This document shows positions 45,375 to 56,819 of a stretch of 64,000 nucleotides of DNA, one piece after another. The stretch is from Notamacropus eugenii (taxonomy: Eukaryota > Chordata > Mammalia > Diprotodontia > Macropodidae), in the NCBI RefSeq assembly GCF_028372415.1, contig NC_092875.1:341489123-341553122 (forward strand), given 5' to 3'. The translations under genes and the position numbers were made by a program. The notes under the pieces are model-generated. The model made no database searches, had not been told where the DNA came from, and worked only from the letters and a program-made list of their open reading frames with translations. Positions within the stretch are counted from its first letter, which is position 1; each line of letters begins with the position of its first letter.

Positions 45375-46965
45375 CCAAATGACTTTATTAAAGTATGAGT
45401 GTTATTAATAAAATTAATTATAAAAATAATAAAATATGTAAATAAAATATAAATAAAAAGTAATAATTATAATGATAACATTAAATTATTAAATTACCCA
45501 GAAAGTATGTCTCTCAGACCTTTTAAAACACCACAAAATTTTCTCACAATTAATCATTTTAAGCAACCCCTATATCTTAATCTGAAAACTGGACAGATAG
45601 TATTGAATTAGCTACTGTTTTCTTCTTCCTTTGATTGAATGCACCACTTAGGGGGGAGTTGGAAGCCTCTTTTTCTGATTTCAGAGAATTGCACCTGTGT
45701 GTTCTTCCTCTTTCAACTCAGAAAGCCCCTAATCGTTCCTCCATTTAGAAATTGGATTACCTAATCTCGTATCTTGGTTTACATTCTGTTAATTTTTTTT
45801 TAATGCACAAAAAGCTGTGTACAGGGATCCGTTGCAAACTGAGGAAGCCTGGTCTGTTTTGTTATGAAATTGGCATGCAATGCTTAATATATTGATATGC
45901 TTGGAAGGTCAAACCTTTATTTCCTCAAGTTATTTCAACTTAACCTGTCCAAATAGTGTTCTTTCACTGTTGTCTCTGATGAGAATAGTTCACTATGTCA
46001 TCACTGGCAAATCCATTTCATTTTATTTCTATTTATGTCCTCTTTTCAGTTTTATATACAAATGTCCTTAAAAGGATTTGGGTTAGCTGTTTTACAAACA
46101 AACTCTTTCTCTGCAGGTTCATTTTGCCTTTAACTGCCTTTTTTTCTTTTGTGAGATTGTATTGTTTATAATATTTTACCTCCCTCCCTGATGTTTTTTA
46201 AATGACCTTGGACTTTAGAGCAGTGTTGCCCTTAGAAGTCAGATTTCTAGCTTAGCTCAGAAATGAAGAATTTATTGGCTAAAGTGTATTTTGGGTTCTT
46301 TTGGTCCTTTCATTGTAGTTTCTGTTGTAAATGGGTGACATTTTCCTGTGTGCTATTAAGTGTATATGGTTTAGTAAAATGCTTGTGTGCATTTTAAGTT
46401 TAAGTTTAAAACTACAGTAAGGTTTTTGAGACACCCTGTATATGTGCGAGCAAGTCTAACAGACACATAAATAGTTGTTTAGGGTATGATAGAGTTTGGG
46501 AAGATATACAGGGAGAAAGAATAACAGCATATTTGAACAGGCCACTTTTTCAGGTTTATTTATTATTATATTTCTTTTTTAAAATAGTATTACAAATAAA
46601 ATTCTCATGCTACCTTAACTTTGGGTAAAAAATTAATGTTATATATTCAAATTCATATTTACAAAAATTGGGGAATGTAAATTTTGCTTAAATGAGGATT
46701 AATTTTTGTGTTTTTTGTTTAATTAACTTCCTTATACTAAATAGATGTGATTTCTGTGAATGTATCTGTGAATGAGATGGTTTGACAAATGTCACCATGA
46801 TTTATATTTTCTATTTTGCATAACTAGTGTATTTTTATATCTTTAATTTAAATTTTAGGTTTTAGATTTAATAAATATGAATTCTTTATGACTATATATT
46901 TGACTAAACATAGACAACTTATATTCATTAAAATTAATTTTAAAGTTAATGATGCTTTTTTTTTT
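45375..46965. other. AT-rich intergenic DNA, nothing recognised
   Basis: 45390-45510 is almost pure A/T. The 63-codon frame at 45880 has no recognisable protein. Confidence 0.4.
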
Positions 46966-47284
46966 AAAGCTTTATTTTAAAGAAACATGACATACTTCTG
47001 GGAACATTCTGAGGACTGTTAATGGATCTTATTAATGCCTCCCCTTTTCCCCATCACTGTCAATGCTGGATATGACATCCTCTCCATTTATAGTTCGTTA
47101 CCCTCCCAAACAGAATCTTCCCTGGTGACAAAGAAAAACAAGCAATTAAAACAACTACATCTGATAATAAATGCAACACTCTGCTCCTACATTCCTACAC
47201 CTCTCTTTGATTAGAAGGAGGTGTGTTTTATTATCTGTTCTTCCAGTATCAAGATTTGTTTTACAGTTAGAAAAATAGATCTAC

Positions 47285-47465
47285 AGCTATAAGGGGCTTC
47301 AGGAGATATTTGGTCATATTCCTGCTTTTTATAGCTGAGGTAATAGAGATTCAAGGAGCTTACCCAAGACCACACAGGTGGTAAGCAGCAGAATCAGAAC
47401 TCGAACTCAGAACCACTGACTCCAGAACCAGAGCTCTTTTCACTCCAGAGTACACTGATTCCTTT
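47285..47465 (-). repeat. MIR-type SINE remnant
   Basis: TATAGCTGAGGTAATAGAGA, TACCCAAGACCACACAGGTG and ACCACTGACTCCAGAACCAG fit the antisense order of a MIR core. Confidence 0.55.
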
Positions 47466-47936
47466 ACTCAGAGTTTGACTTCCTTTTAGTATATTATTAT
47501 AGTCACCAACATTAAGAGTACTGGATCTTCAGAGCCCTCTGTGCCATCTCAGGTCTTCTGAGCTCCTAGGTTTCTGGGCTGTACAGGTCCAAGTGTTACC
47601 TCAGGACTCTGGTCACTGCTGCTTTCTTGGGCTTCCTAGGTCCCCATGCTGGTGATTTCTGACCACTCTAGGTCTTTCTAGGGGGACCTCTGATTCCTCC
47701 GCCTCCTTATACAGAATCTTGTAGGCTACTATAAGGGATGGTATCAATTCAATGTCATTAACAGCTCCCCAAAGGTATGTCTCTAGTCCCTTCCTGGTTC
47801 TATCATGAGGCTGAGATTCTTAAGATATCATTGGAGCTGGTTAACTGGTGGCCTTTTTCCCTAATATCCACAAGTTTCTGACTGTTTTTGCAGTTCCCGG
47901 GTGAATATGTCACTGTAATTCCTCATTGGATTTCTT

Positions 47937-48133
47937 TTTTCTTTTTTTTAAATTAATTTCTTTTCGGTTTTCAACAACCACTTCCATAAATTTTAAATTT
48001 TCTCCCCCTCCCTCCTCCTCCCTCTCCCAGATGGCATGCAATCTTATATGAGTTTTACACACACATTCTTATTCAATAGATTTTCACATTAGTCATGTTG
48101 CATAGAAAAGTTAAAATGAATGGGAGAAACCAA
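47937..48133 (-). mobile_element. Very short 5'-truncated L1 3' end
   Basis: A 197-base stub of L1 3'UTR on the - strand, nearly the same as the start of the L1 at 37979 (AACCACTTCCATAAATTTTA; CCCTCCCTCCTCCTCCCTCT; GCATAGAAAAGTTAAAATGA). Flanks CCTCATTGGATTTCTT (47921-47936) and CCTCATCCAATTTCTT (48134-48149) look like a diverged duplication (13 of 16). Confidence 0.75.
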
Positions 48134-48149
48134 CCTCATCCAATTTCTT

Positions 48150-49045
48150 AATCAATGTTCAGTCTGGATCAAATTTCAGGTTTTTGCTAGAGTTTGTATA
48201 TGGGAACTGAGTGGTCTGCCTTTTCTCACTCAGCCATTTGCTTTAGTTATATCCTATCCTTATCTTTCAAAGAAACCTTCATTCTCCCTGATAACTTGAA
48301 TTGAGATGGGTTCCTCCATGCCTTTTACCTTCTCATTCAGCATAGAGCTCATCTTGCACTTTTTGTGTATAAACTGTTACTTAGTCTTGGCAGAAATAAA
48401 AACAGCACAGCTTGTGCACATTGTTGCAAAATTTCCCTACCTTTTATCCTTGACAAAGCATTGCTACTCTTGTTGCAAGCTCCCACAACTAACCTTGACA
48501 ATCTAGTTCATAAACCTGTTCCTCAAGGGCTCAGGCTTAATTCATTACGGTAGCCTTCTAATCTTTTCTCCCAGTACGAAGATGCTATCCGCTCAACTAT
48601 CTGCTCAACTGCTTTTCAGGGGCAATTAAGTACATTCCGGTCAAGCTCTAACACAAATAACAGTAGCTTCAGGTGTCTTTGGAAGATCAGCCATAGACAA
48701 TTACCTAATTACTCCAATTACCTACAATTAACAAGAAGTGTAATTCTAACTCTTCTAATTACCCACTTTGCTCTTCTCTCTGGAGATAACTCTGCTTTTC
48801 TTGGCTGTTTCATTCACAAAGTAAACTTTTCATACCTTTTGATATCCCTGCCCCTATTTTTCCATATAAATTTTATTATCATGTTACTTAATTCTACAAT
48901 CTATCCCATTGGTATTGTTTAAAATAATATCACATATGCACTAATTTGGGAAATATTGATATTTCCTTTATATCAGCTACATTTTACAGATAGTAAAATC
49001 ACCTCCAATTACTTAGTTCTTTCCTTTTGACAAAACTATTTTATG
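48150..49045. other. Intergenic, nothing recognised
   Basis: No exon or named repeat recognised. Overlapping short frames at 48306-48553 have no recognisable protein. Confidence 0.4.
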
Positions 49046-49049
49046 GCTG

Positions 49050-49332
49050 TTTTTATAATAATAATAATAGCTACTAACATTTACACAGTATCTAATTTGA
49101 ACCAAATACTGTGCTAAGCACTTTACAAATTTTAATCTCATTTGAGCCTCACAACAACACTGGGAGGGAGTTGCTATTAATATCCCACCTTTTATAGATG
49201 TGGAAACAGAGGCAAATAGCATAAGTGACTTGTCCAGGATCATACAGCTAGTAAGTGTATAAGGCCAGACTTGAACTCCCACCTTTCTGACTTTGAGGCC
49301 TAAAGCTCTATCCGTTGTACCACCTAGCTAAC
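49050..49332 (-). repeat. tRNA-headed MIR/CORE-SINE, antisense
   Basis: The complement begins AGTTAGCTAGGTGGTACAAC and reads on to GGATAGAGCT, CTGGACAAGTCACTTATGC, TTGTTGTGAGGCTCAAATGA and ends in a TTATTATTATT-type tail. Same family as 40018-40282. Confidence 0.85.
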
Positions 49333-49979
49333 TTTAGGTACATCTCATATGTATTTTGTTAGGTTAATAACTGTTATAATGATAAGTGAATGGCATTTCT
49401 TGCATAAACTTATCCCCGAAAGCTCCTTGAAGAGAGGTATTATCTTTTTGACTTTCTTTTATCCCTAGCACTTAACACACTTGCACTTGACAGCACTTGC
49501 CACATAGTAATCTCTTAATGAATACTTGTTAATTGATTGATATATGAAGATGTTTATTTTGGGAAACTAATCTCAAATCCTATCTTCTTAATAGTCATTA
49601 ATAACTCAATTTTTTTCATGTTTTTCTGGGTTTCCTAAATGTTCTAGTATTTTATTTACAGAGAAATGTTATTCTTAAATTTTTTTTTTTTACCAGTGCT
49701 AATTCTCATTTTTTTTTTTCTAAAAAATGTTTTGTTGATGGTATTTTCTTTTTGCATCATTGTTACTTCCCAAATAGAATCCTGTCTTGTAATAAAAGTT
49801 ACCAGTGAACCCTTAACCTCCCAATCTAATGGCACTACTGGTCACCCTCTTTTTCTTGATACTTTCTGTTTTCTTTAGGTTTTTTGTACTGAGTCTTTCT
49901 ACCTTTTTGGCTACTCTTTCTATGCTCTCCTTGCTGGCACTTTAGGCAGGTTACTGTCCTTGTCATCAACCAGCAGGTG
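49333..49979. other. Intergenic, possible L2 tail then nothing recognised
   Basis: 49430-49545 resembles an L2 3' end (GCACTTAACACACTTGC, TTAATTGATTGA). The remainder is unrecognised. Confidence 0.4.
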
Positions 49980-49999
49980 TCAGCTAGCCAGAAAGTTGG

Positions 50000-50150
50000 A
50001 AGCAGTGCAGTAAAGTGCAAAAAGTACAAATCATGCCTCTGATAATAAATAGCTATGTGACCTTGAGCAAGTCATATAACATCTCTAAGCTTTTGTAACG
50101 TGAAGAGATTGGACTAAATCTAAAAAGCAAATTCTATCGATGGGGTAGGG
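50000..50150 (+). repeat. MIR3-like SINE fragment
   Basis: ATAGCTATGTGACCTTGAGC, AAGTCATATAACATCTCTAA and AGATTGGACTAAATCTAAAA follow MIR3 order. Confidence 0.55.
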
Positions 50151-50239
50151 TAGAACCACCAGCAAGAGAAGGGAAAGTTTACAGCAGAGACAGCCTATTT
50201 TCCAAATAAGTAGGTTCCTTTCACAAAAATGTGAAGGGA

Positions 50240-50644
50240 ATGGGAAAAAAGTGAGTGCATATCCTTTGATTCAGCAATAACACTACTAGGTCTGTACCCC
50301 AGAGATCATAAAAAAGGCAAAAGAACCTACATGTGGTGGCAAAATACTGGAAATTGAGGGGATACCTATCAATTGGGGAATGGCTGAACAAGTTGTGGTA
50401 TATGAATGCAATAGAATACTACTGTACAATAAGATATGATGAGCAGGCAGATTTCAGAAGCACCAGGAGAGACTTGTATGAACTGATACAAAGTGAAATG
50501 AGCAAAACCAGGAAAACATTGTACACAGTATCGAATCGTCATATTGTATGAGGATCAACCATGAACGACTTAGCTCTTCTCAGTAACATAATGACCCAAG
50601 ACAATTACAATGTCCTTATGAGGGAAAATGCTATTCACATCCAG
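50240..50644 (+). mobile_element. L1 ORF2 C-terminal fragment, truncated at both ends
   Basis: Starts near AGTGCATATCCTTTGATTCA, holds a 72-codon open piece (50333-50551: [20 protein letters not shown]), and stops inside the 3'UTR at the start of another repeat, so the L1 3' end is missing. Confidence 0.8.
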
Positions 50645-50860
50645 ATTGCTGCTGTTTGTAGTTGATTCTCAACATCACCATCAGGGAGATGATGCCATGA
50701 TACGCAAGTGAATTGGATGTAAATGAGGGAGAGCTGTGCCAAGTCACCAGCTTCACTTTCCCCTCCGAGTCATCTGGGTCCAGTGACAAGATATAGATCA
50801 GGATGCCTGGAGATGGCTCTGGATGCAGTGGGACACCATAGCCTTTTTAAGCTAAGGTCT
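50645..50860 (+). repeat. Marsupial interspersed repeat, copy 2 of an unnamed family
   Basis: Same family as 44940-45112, longer here: CATCACCATCAGGGAGATGA, GCAAGTGAATTGGATGTAAA, then the shared core and GGAGATGGCTCTGGATGCAG. Confidence 0.65.
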
Positions 50861-51446
50861 GTAATAACCATAAGTATTTTCATGTATTTCTACTTATTAA
50901 TGGGTCTATTTCAAACCTTGATCATAAATTATTTAACAAACATCAGACACCATTTCATTCGTATTTCATTGAGTGCTATCCCATTGTGGTGACATTTTCA
51001 AATTACTCCCTAATTTTCAGGATTGAGTTAAAAAAATTCAGAGCCCAGTCCTTTGTAAACTTCAGGTGCTTTATGGACATGTGGCTTCCAAGGGTTTACA
51101 AAAATTTAGTCATAGCCTACCCAAATCCTAACTGTCCTAAAATATTTCCAGAGTTAAAGCCCCTCGCACTGTTCCCCCCTCGAGTTGGCCCCCCTCGGGT
51201 ATCGCCGACCAGCTGCCTGGGGTGGGGGGGTAGGAGCTTCTGCAACGCCACGTGCTTCTCCAGCTTTGAGCCCCGCGCAGGCGCGCCCGCTCCTTCGGCC
51301 TTTCGGAGGGAGCACGGCCCCGCCCCTTCCTAGGACCCCAGTGCATGCCGGGAAGAGGGTGGCAGCGACCCGCCTGCCTATGTCACTGCCGGTTGGGGCG
51401 CCATCTTGCTCTTGCTTGCGTCTGTGGTGGGGTTGGATGGGACTGT

Positions 51447-51447
51447 G

Positions 51448-51470
<23 letters not shown>
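51447..51470 (+). repeat. (GGC)8 repeat in the RPRD1A 5'UTR region
   Basis: Eight uninterrupted GGC triplets, followed by GGTGGCGGT. It lies upstream of an in-frame TAA (51479-51481), so it is not part of the main reading frame. Confidence 0.92.
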
Positions 51471-51479
<9 letters not shown>

Positions 51480-51586
51480 AAGGGGGCGGCGCGCTGGTGC
51501 CCGGGCCTGGCGAGCCCCTCCTCCCCGCGGGCTCCGCAGCGTGTTGGGCGCCGGACGCTGGGCGGCGGGGGCGCCGGGCTGGGGGG

Positions 51587-51737
51587 ATGTCCGCCTTCTC
51601 GGAGGCGGCGCTGGAGAAGAAGCTGTCGGAGCTGAGCAACTCGCAGCAGAGCGTGCAGACGCTGTCGCTGTGGCTGATCCACCACCGCAAGCACTCGCGG
51701 CCCATCGTCACCGTGTGGGAGAGGGAGCTGCGCAAGG
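51587..51737 (+). CDS. RPRD1A: RPRD1A first coding exon (start of the CID domain)
   Basis: RPRD1A (p15RS) is a nuclear protein that binds the phosphorylated C-terminal domain of RNA polymerase II through an N-terminal CID and helps recruit RPAP2 for Ser5 dephosphorylation; it has also been described as a cell-cycle and Wnt-pathway repressor. ATG at 51587 starts MSAFSEAALEKKLSELSNSQ, then QSVQTLSLWLIHHRKHSRPI and VTVWERELRK, 50 codons plus one base, identical to the human protein as I recall it. This is helices 1-3 of the CID. The donor is AAGG|GTGAGT at 51737/51738; the leftover G fits the human exon junction (K then an Ala codon). No ATG lies in frame between the upstream TAA (51479) and this ATG. 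Later exons are beyond the window or not recognisable in it. Confidence 0.95.
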
Positions 51738-53479
51738 GTGAGTGAGCGAGGCCCGGCGCGGCCGGCCGTGACCAGGCCGCCTCCCCCCTTTCCCGTGTTC
51801 CTTCTCTCTTTTCCGCTTCCTTTCCCCTCTTCCTCCTCCTCCTTCTCTGAGTCCTTCCTCCTTCCTCCTTCGTTCTCCTCTTCCCTCTCCTCCTTCACCT
51901 TCAGCGGCTGCCGCCGCCGCCTCCTTCCTCCCTTCCCTGGCTCCGAGGCTCCTCCCCGGGGCCCCCAGAGAACTTGGAAGGTGCGCCCTGACGCCTCCCG
52001 CCCGAGCACCTGGGAGCGGCGAAGCCCCGAGGCCCGAGGACCCAGTGTGGAGGAGCTGCCCGTGGCCCCTGTACAGTTGGGGCCAGTCCGACTCAGTCCC
52101 GGTGCAAGAAGCCGCATCCCTCCGGGGGCTCGAGGAGCGCGGCCGGACGGCTCGTGTGCGCCGCAGCCCCGGAGCGAAGGGAGGAAGCCGGCCCCAGAGC
52201 TTTAGGCAGAGCCGCTGGGGTGTCCGTGCTCTGCACGAGGGTCAGAAGCCGGGCTTCACTTTGCAGAAGGAAACTAACTCGAGACCATTAGTTGCATGTT
52301 GATTGAAGTGTTCAAAGTTATCCGAGCATGACGGTTTTGGAACCCTATTCTTCCTAGCTCTTTGAGTGGAGGAGTGTGTTATGTCCTAAGGTTAGAATGG
52401 TTCCAATCCGAAATGATGACTGCTGAGCAAATTTACTTACACGTTAGTTTTAGAGTTTTAAGAGGACTTAGAGTCCGTTTAGTTCTCCAACTCTCATTTT
52501 ACCGATGAGGAAACTGCGGCCATAGAGATTCATTTTCACTTCACTTTAATAAATATTAAGTAGCTACGATGTGCCATGACATGTATGAAGCCATGGGGAT
52601 ACAAAAAAGAGGCAAAGTTCCTGCCTTCCAGTTTACAGTCTCTTGAGGGAGACAAGAAGCGCACAGATATGTGCACAGCAAAGATTAAGTAACTCCTCTT
52701 GTGTAACACGATTAACAAGTTGGGTCTTCTAGTTTCCAAACCCAATGAGTGGTCTTTTCCACTGTACTATGGCTTCTTTAAGATTAGAGGAGGTACGCGT
52801 TTAAAATTTGTTTAAAAAATTTGTTAAACTTTTAATAAAACTGATGAAATGGATGTTCATTTACTTATGTAGAAGTTATATGATTTTGTTGTAATTATTA
52901 CCTGGCCTAAGATGGTCATAATGTACTTGGTGCCACGTGTAAGCTAAATAAGCTGTTTCGTTTTGTTTCAAAACATTCTGCATTTTTTTTCTGTATCTGT
53001 TTGTTACTTGGTTTTGATTGAAAAATAGGTGGATACATTTTTTAGATTCATATACTAGTCTGTTTCATACGTTTGTGTCCCTGGCTTTACCTATTTCCTG
53101 TGGACAATTTTGTTTTTCTATACTTTGGTTTACGTTTTGTCTGATGAGAATACCTTTTTTCTCACATATGACTTGTAACCTTCAGAAGTTGCTTAATTTT
53201 GTGCATAAAATATTCAAACACCATGGTTTTACCTCAAAGATGTGTTTATTAATGAAATTAGAATAATTTTGAGACAGTGGAAATACAACACAGAATGCTG
53301 ATATTTACTTAGGCCATATGCTAGAAAAAATATGTAGCTTGTCTGTGTAATTTTTCTTAATTGCTTTAGAATTTTCAGGTAAATTAGGGTTTGTTACTTG
53401 TTAGTTTTTTTTCCCATTAGAAACATTATTTAATAGCAAAACTGATGGGACCAGACTTGGGAAACAATCTAATGATAGA

Positions 53480-53750
53480 CAGGTAGGTGTGTTGCAAAGA
53501 TAGAGCACTGAAAGGATCTGAAGTTAGCTAGAGCCGAGTTTAAATGTGGCTGCAAACAGTTAATAGCTTTGTGATCCTGGGTAAATCACTTAACCTCCGG
53601 GTCTTCTTCAGTACGCTGTTAAATGGGGATAATTCTAGCACCTACTTTCAGGGTTGTTTGAGGATCCGGTGAGATAATATTTGTAAAATGCTTTGCAAAC
53701 CTTAAAGTGCTGTATAAATGCTAGCTCTTATTGATGATGATATTGCTGTT
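53480..53750 (+). repeat. tRNA-headed MIR/CORE-SINE
   Basis: GATAGAGCACTGAAAGGATC, GGGTAAATCACTTAACCTCC, GTTAAATGGGGATAATTCTA, AAAATGCTTTGCAAACCTTA and the end GTATAAATGCTAGCTCTTAT. Same family as 40018-40282. Confidence 0.8.
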
Positions 53751-53759
53751 TGACATTTA

Positions 53760-53936
53760 TAAAATTTTGTACATAATTCTCATTTGAACCTTACCAGCCC
53801 TCTAGGTTTCCTCAACAGATGAGGCAATAGAGGGAAACAGGGAGTTAAGTAACTTGCCTACTAGCTAGTGTCAGAGATGGCACTTAAACTATGGTTTTCC
53901 TGATCCAGCATTCATCCACTATACCATGCTATCTCA
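53760..53936 (-). repeat. MIR-type SINE, antisense
   Basis: CAACAGATGAGGCAATAGAG, TAACTTGCCTACTAGCTAGT, TTTTCCTGATCCAGCATTCA and CCACTATACCATGCTATCTC follow the antisense SINE order and directly abut the + strand SINE at 53480-53750. Confidence 0.6.
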
Positions 53937-55729
53937 GAGATTGAAGTCGTATAATTTGGTGAATTGGAGGAGATTAGGAGATTTGGCTTCCTCATGATTT
54001 GTTGTGGTATATTTAAAATGCCATTCAGGTAGTAGACATTCTGAGAATGGTCTTATTTGACCTTTTGTTACTGGGACCTGAAATCACTAGTTTAACCATT
54101 TGTATTGGTAATGGTGATAGGATCATTCATTTATTTGTTTTGTTTTGGTTTGTCAGTTATTGTAAAGGCATGACTTTAGCGAAATACGATTAAATCTCAG
54201 TTATTTTTGTGTAGATTATGCATATTAGAGGAATATTATGCAACCAGAAACACTTTTGCCCCTAAAACATGGGGAATTTCTTGTCCCCCACCTAAACTGG
54301 GGCTCCTTGGGTTCCTCCAGTTCCTTTTTGTTAGCCATGTGATCTCATAACCTGATGTAACTGCCTCAGTTTGCCATTTGTTAGATTAAGGTAATGGTTA
54401 ATATTAATAAAACAAAAAGATGATTTTGGTAACCTTTACTGCTTTCCTCCCTTTAGATCAGATTGTCTCACATTTAAAGGAAGATGTCTTCTGGGGGTTT
54501 GCAACTGTTCTTGGTTTGTTGTCATCACAATTTACCTAGAGTGCAGGTAGCAACTAAAATGGAAGCTGGCACTTCCTGAGAAATAAAGGTGGGATTGTTT
54601 ATTGGAGTTTCTGGGTTCACTGTGGCAGAAGGGGATAATAACTCACATTTACATATTGCTTTAAGATTTTACAAGGTGAATTCAAAAGAGCAAAATGGAC
54701 TCGTTTTACATTGTATGACTAATTTACTGTAACATTTGTATAACTTCTTGGATTCTCATTCCTGGTTCAGTAAGCACATTATTGAGGTTATCTTTGGGTA
54801 CTTTATCATTTTCATTAGTTCTCTGGTCAGTTTTTCAGCCTTGAAGTCCCTTAATTCAACAGATTTCCTTACTACTATCCCAGTGGACAACTCTGTTTCT
54901 CTAACCCTGTTAAGTTTTATTGGCCCTCAGTTACTCCCAACCAGTGAATTGAGAGAACTTGATGGAATTGGTTTTACTCAAAAAAAATTTTACCTGGGAT
55001 GATTATTGCAGTAGGAATAATAACTTTATTCATTTAAGTCAAGTTACAGGGAAACTGGTGGCTTCTTTGGTGAAAGAGGAGACAAATTTGTAGAAGAGAA
55101 AGTCTTTCAATAAAGCTATTCTAATAGTGTAATATATGTGATTTTTTAAACTGAAACCTTGTCTTTAAGGGACAGTCAGATCTACAGCTGCAGCTTTCTG
55201 CCTCTACTTTCATCAGCTGAAGATGGCAGTGAACTCTTTCTTCATAACATTTAATTTGTTGTTTCCTTGGAAATTGGGAAGGTTTCTTGAAATTCAAGTT
55301 TCTTCACTTAAATTTTGTATGCTATTGATTGGTTCTACCTCATTGTGTTAATAGACCTGTCATCTGTGTGATGTGAGGAATTCTTTCCATGGGTATGGAT
55401 CACAATCACTTTATCTTTTGGAATGATTTCCCATATTCTTTCATAGGTCTTCAGTTTTCCATTGTAGGCCTTCTAAATATAGTTTCCAGTATTTCAGCAT
55501 CCAGTGATAGAAATATCTGTTACCAATGGTTTGGTACCCTGAAGAAATGTCGTTTTTTGACATTAATGTAAAGTTTATCTTCAGCCTTAACTTTGGAGCC
55601 ACATGTACCATATAAATAGCTTGAGAGTTTTCACTAAAACCTTAAAACCAGCTAACTTTCAAAGTTTGTAACATTTTTCTTACGTATAAATTTTACCTGC
55701 CCTATCTCAGAAGCATAGACACATTTAGT

Positions 55730-56060
55730 TCAACAAACAGTAAACAAATGCTTTGTTTGAGGCATTGTTTTATGAAATGAAGAAAAAAAACTTTCCTATT
55801 CTAAAGGAATTTATATTTCCTCTGGGGGATTTGACATATACACCGTTAAAAAGTAGGAGGTAAAGAGGGAAAAGAAGAGGTCAGAGTACTCTTGGAATGT
55901 TTGAGGAGGCTAGCTGAATAGCTGTGAAAGGAGTTGTAGAAGTTATATATATTTTTAAGTGTTGTTTGTTGAGGTTGACTATAACAGGGAAGGCTGCAGT
56001 GTAGATTCCTGTATGGAAATCAGGTGAGACAGGGCACTGGGTACCGTATCAGCAATGTCT
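55730..56060. repeat. Unnamed ancient repeat fragment
   Basis: AACAAATGCTTTGTTTGAGG, CTAAAGGAATTTATATTTCC and GAGGTAAAGAGGG suggest the widespread repeat that contains 'ggcactgtgctaagcgctgg'-type sequence; diverged. Confidence 0.35.
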
Positions 56061-56195
56061 ACTTCAAACATCCAGGGAAGCGAAAGTTGCGGCCATAGCC
56101 TTGATGGTCTTTTCTTTTAAAAAAAAATAAGGGTAATTACCAAGCAGTTTTTTTCCTGCCTAATCCCCATTAGAGGGGGAAAACAACCAAAATGA

Positions 56196-56198
<3 letters not shown>

Positions 56199-56245
<47 letters not shown>
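56199..56245. repeat. (AT)n microsatellite
   Basis: About 23 uninterrupted AT units in RPRD1A intron 1; a cruciform-prone stretch. Confidence 0.95.
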
Positions 56246-56247
<2 letters not shown>

Positions 56248-56499
56248 CAAATTTCCTGCATTGGTCATTTCTAAAAATGTTTCTCATTTCTACATCTTCT
56301 GGGATATTCTTTTAGGAGGTGGGATGGTAGTTGTCTGGAATTCTGATTGATTATTGCTTTAATCAGAATTGATCAGTTTGTCTTTACTGATCTTTTTCAT
56401 TAGAATAGATAAAGCATATTGCAAGATATTATATTATACCAGTATATGACTTGATTAAAATTGAATGAGATATGTCTTAAAGATTCTAAAAAATGACAT

Positions 56500-56810
56500 C
56501 ATTTTAGAGCAATATGTTAGGCACAGGGTACACAAAGTTTAGCTAAGGTGGAGAGGTTTCTACCCTCATGGAACTTTTATTGAAAGATAACATCTATTCA
56601 CAAAAAACTATTAATATACAGTAATATGTGATAAATATATCAGAAAGGTATAAAACAAGACTGTTGTGTGGAAGTGGAATGGAAGTAACATTTGCATTGG
56701 AAATTTTAAGGTTAGGTAAGATATTCAGCAGACCAAGTGGGAAAAAAAGAGCATACCAGGTATAGAAGTTATTGTGTACAAAGGCATGAATGGAATCACA
56801 GAAATACATC
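56500..56810. repeat. Unnamed ancient repeat fragment
   Basis: AGGCACAGGGTACACAAAGT, CTACCCTCATGGAACTTTTA and GTGTACAAAGGCATGAATGG share the order of the 41831-42370 family. Confidence 0.4.
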
Positions 56811-56819
56811 TTCCATTTA

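Larger units (their letters stand above)
51150..52260. promoter_or_regulatory. RPRD1A: CpG island and promoter of RPRD1A
   Basis: An abrupt change from AT-rich to GC- and CpG-rich DNA around exon 1. It contains a GC box CCCCGCCCC (51318-51326), GTGCATGCCGGGAAG (51341-51355), and a YY1-type GCCATCTTG (51400-51408) about 180 bases before the start codon. The CpG density and absence of a TATA box fit a housekeeping promoter. Long open frames on both strands here are products of GC richness. The transcription start is not defined; the zone 51340-51450 is most likely. Confidence 0.85.

Noticed and set aside
45880..46071. 63-codon frame MLNILICLEGQTF in an otherwise repeat-poor stretch
   Set aside because: AT-rich, hydrophobic by composition, no homologue recognised, no splice or promoter signals.
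51154..52205. Long frames up to 244 codons on both strands around RPRD1A exon 1
   Set aside because: Low-complexity Pro/Arg/Gly/Ser products of a CpG island; only the MSAFSEAALE frame matches a known protein.
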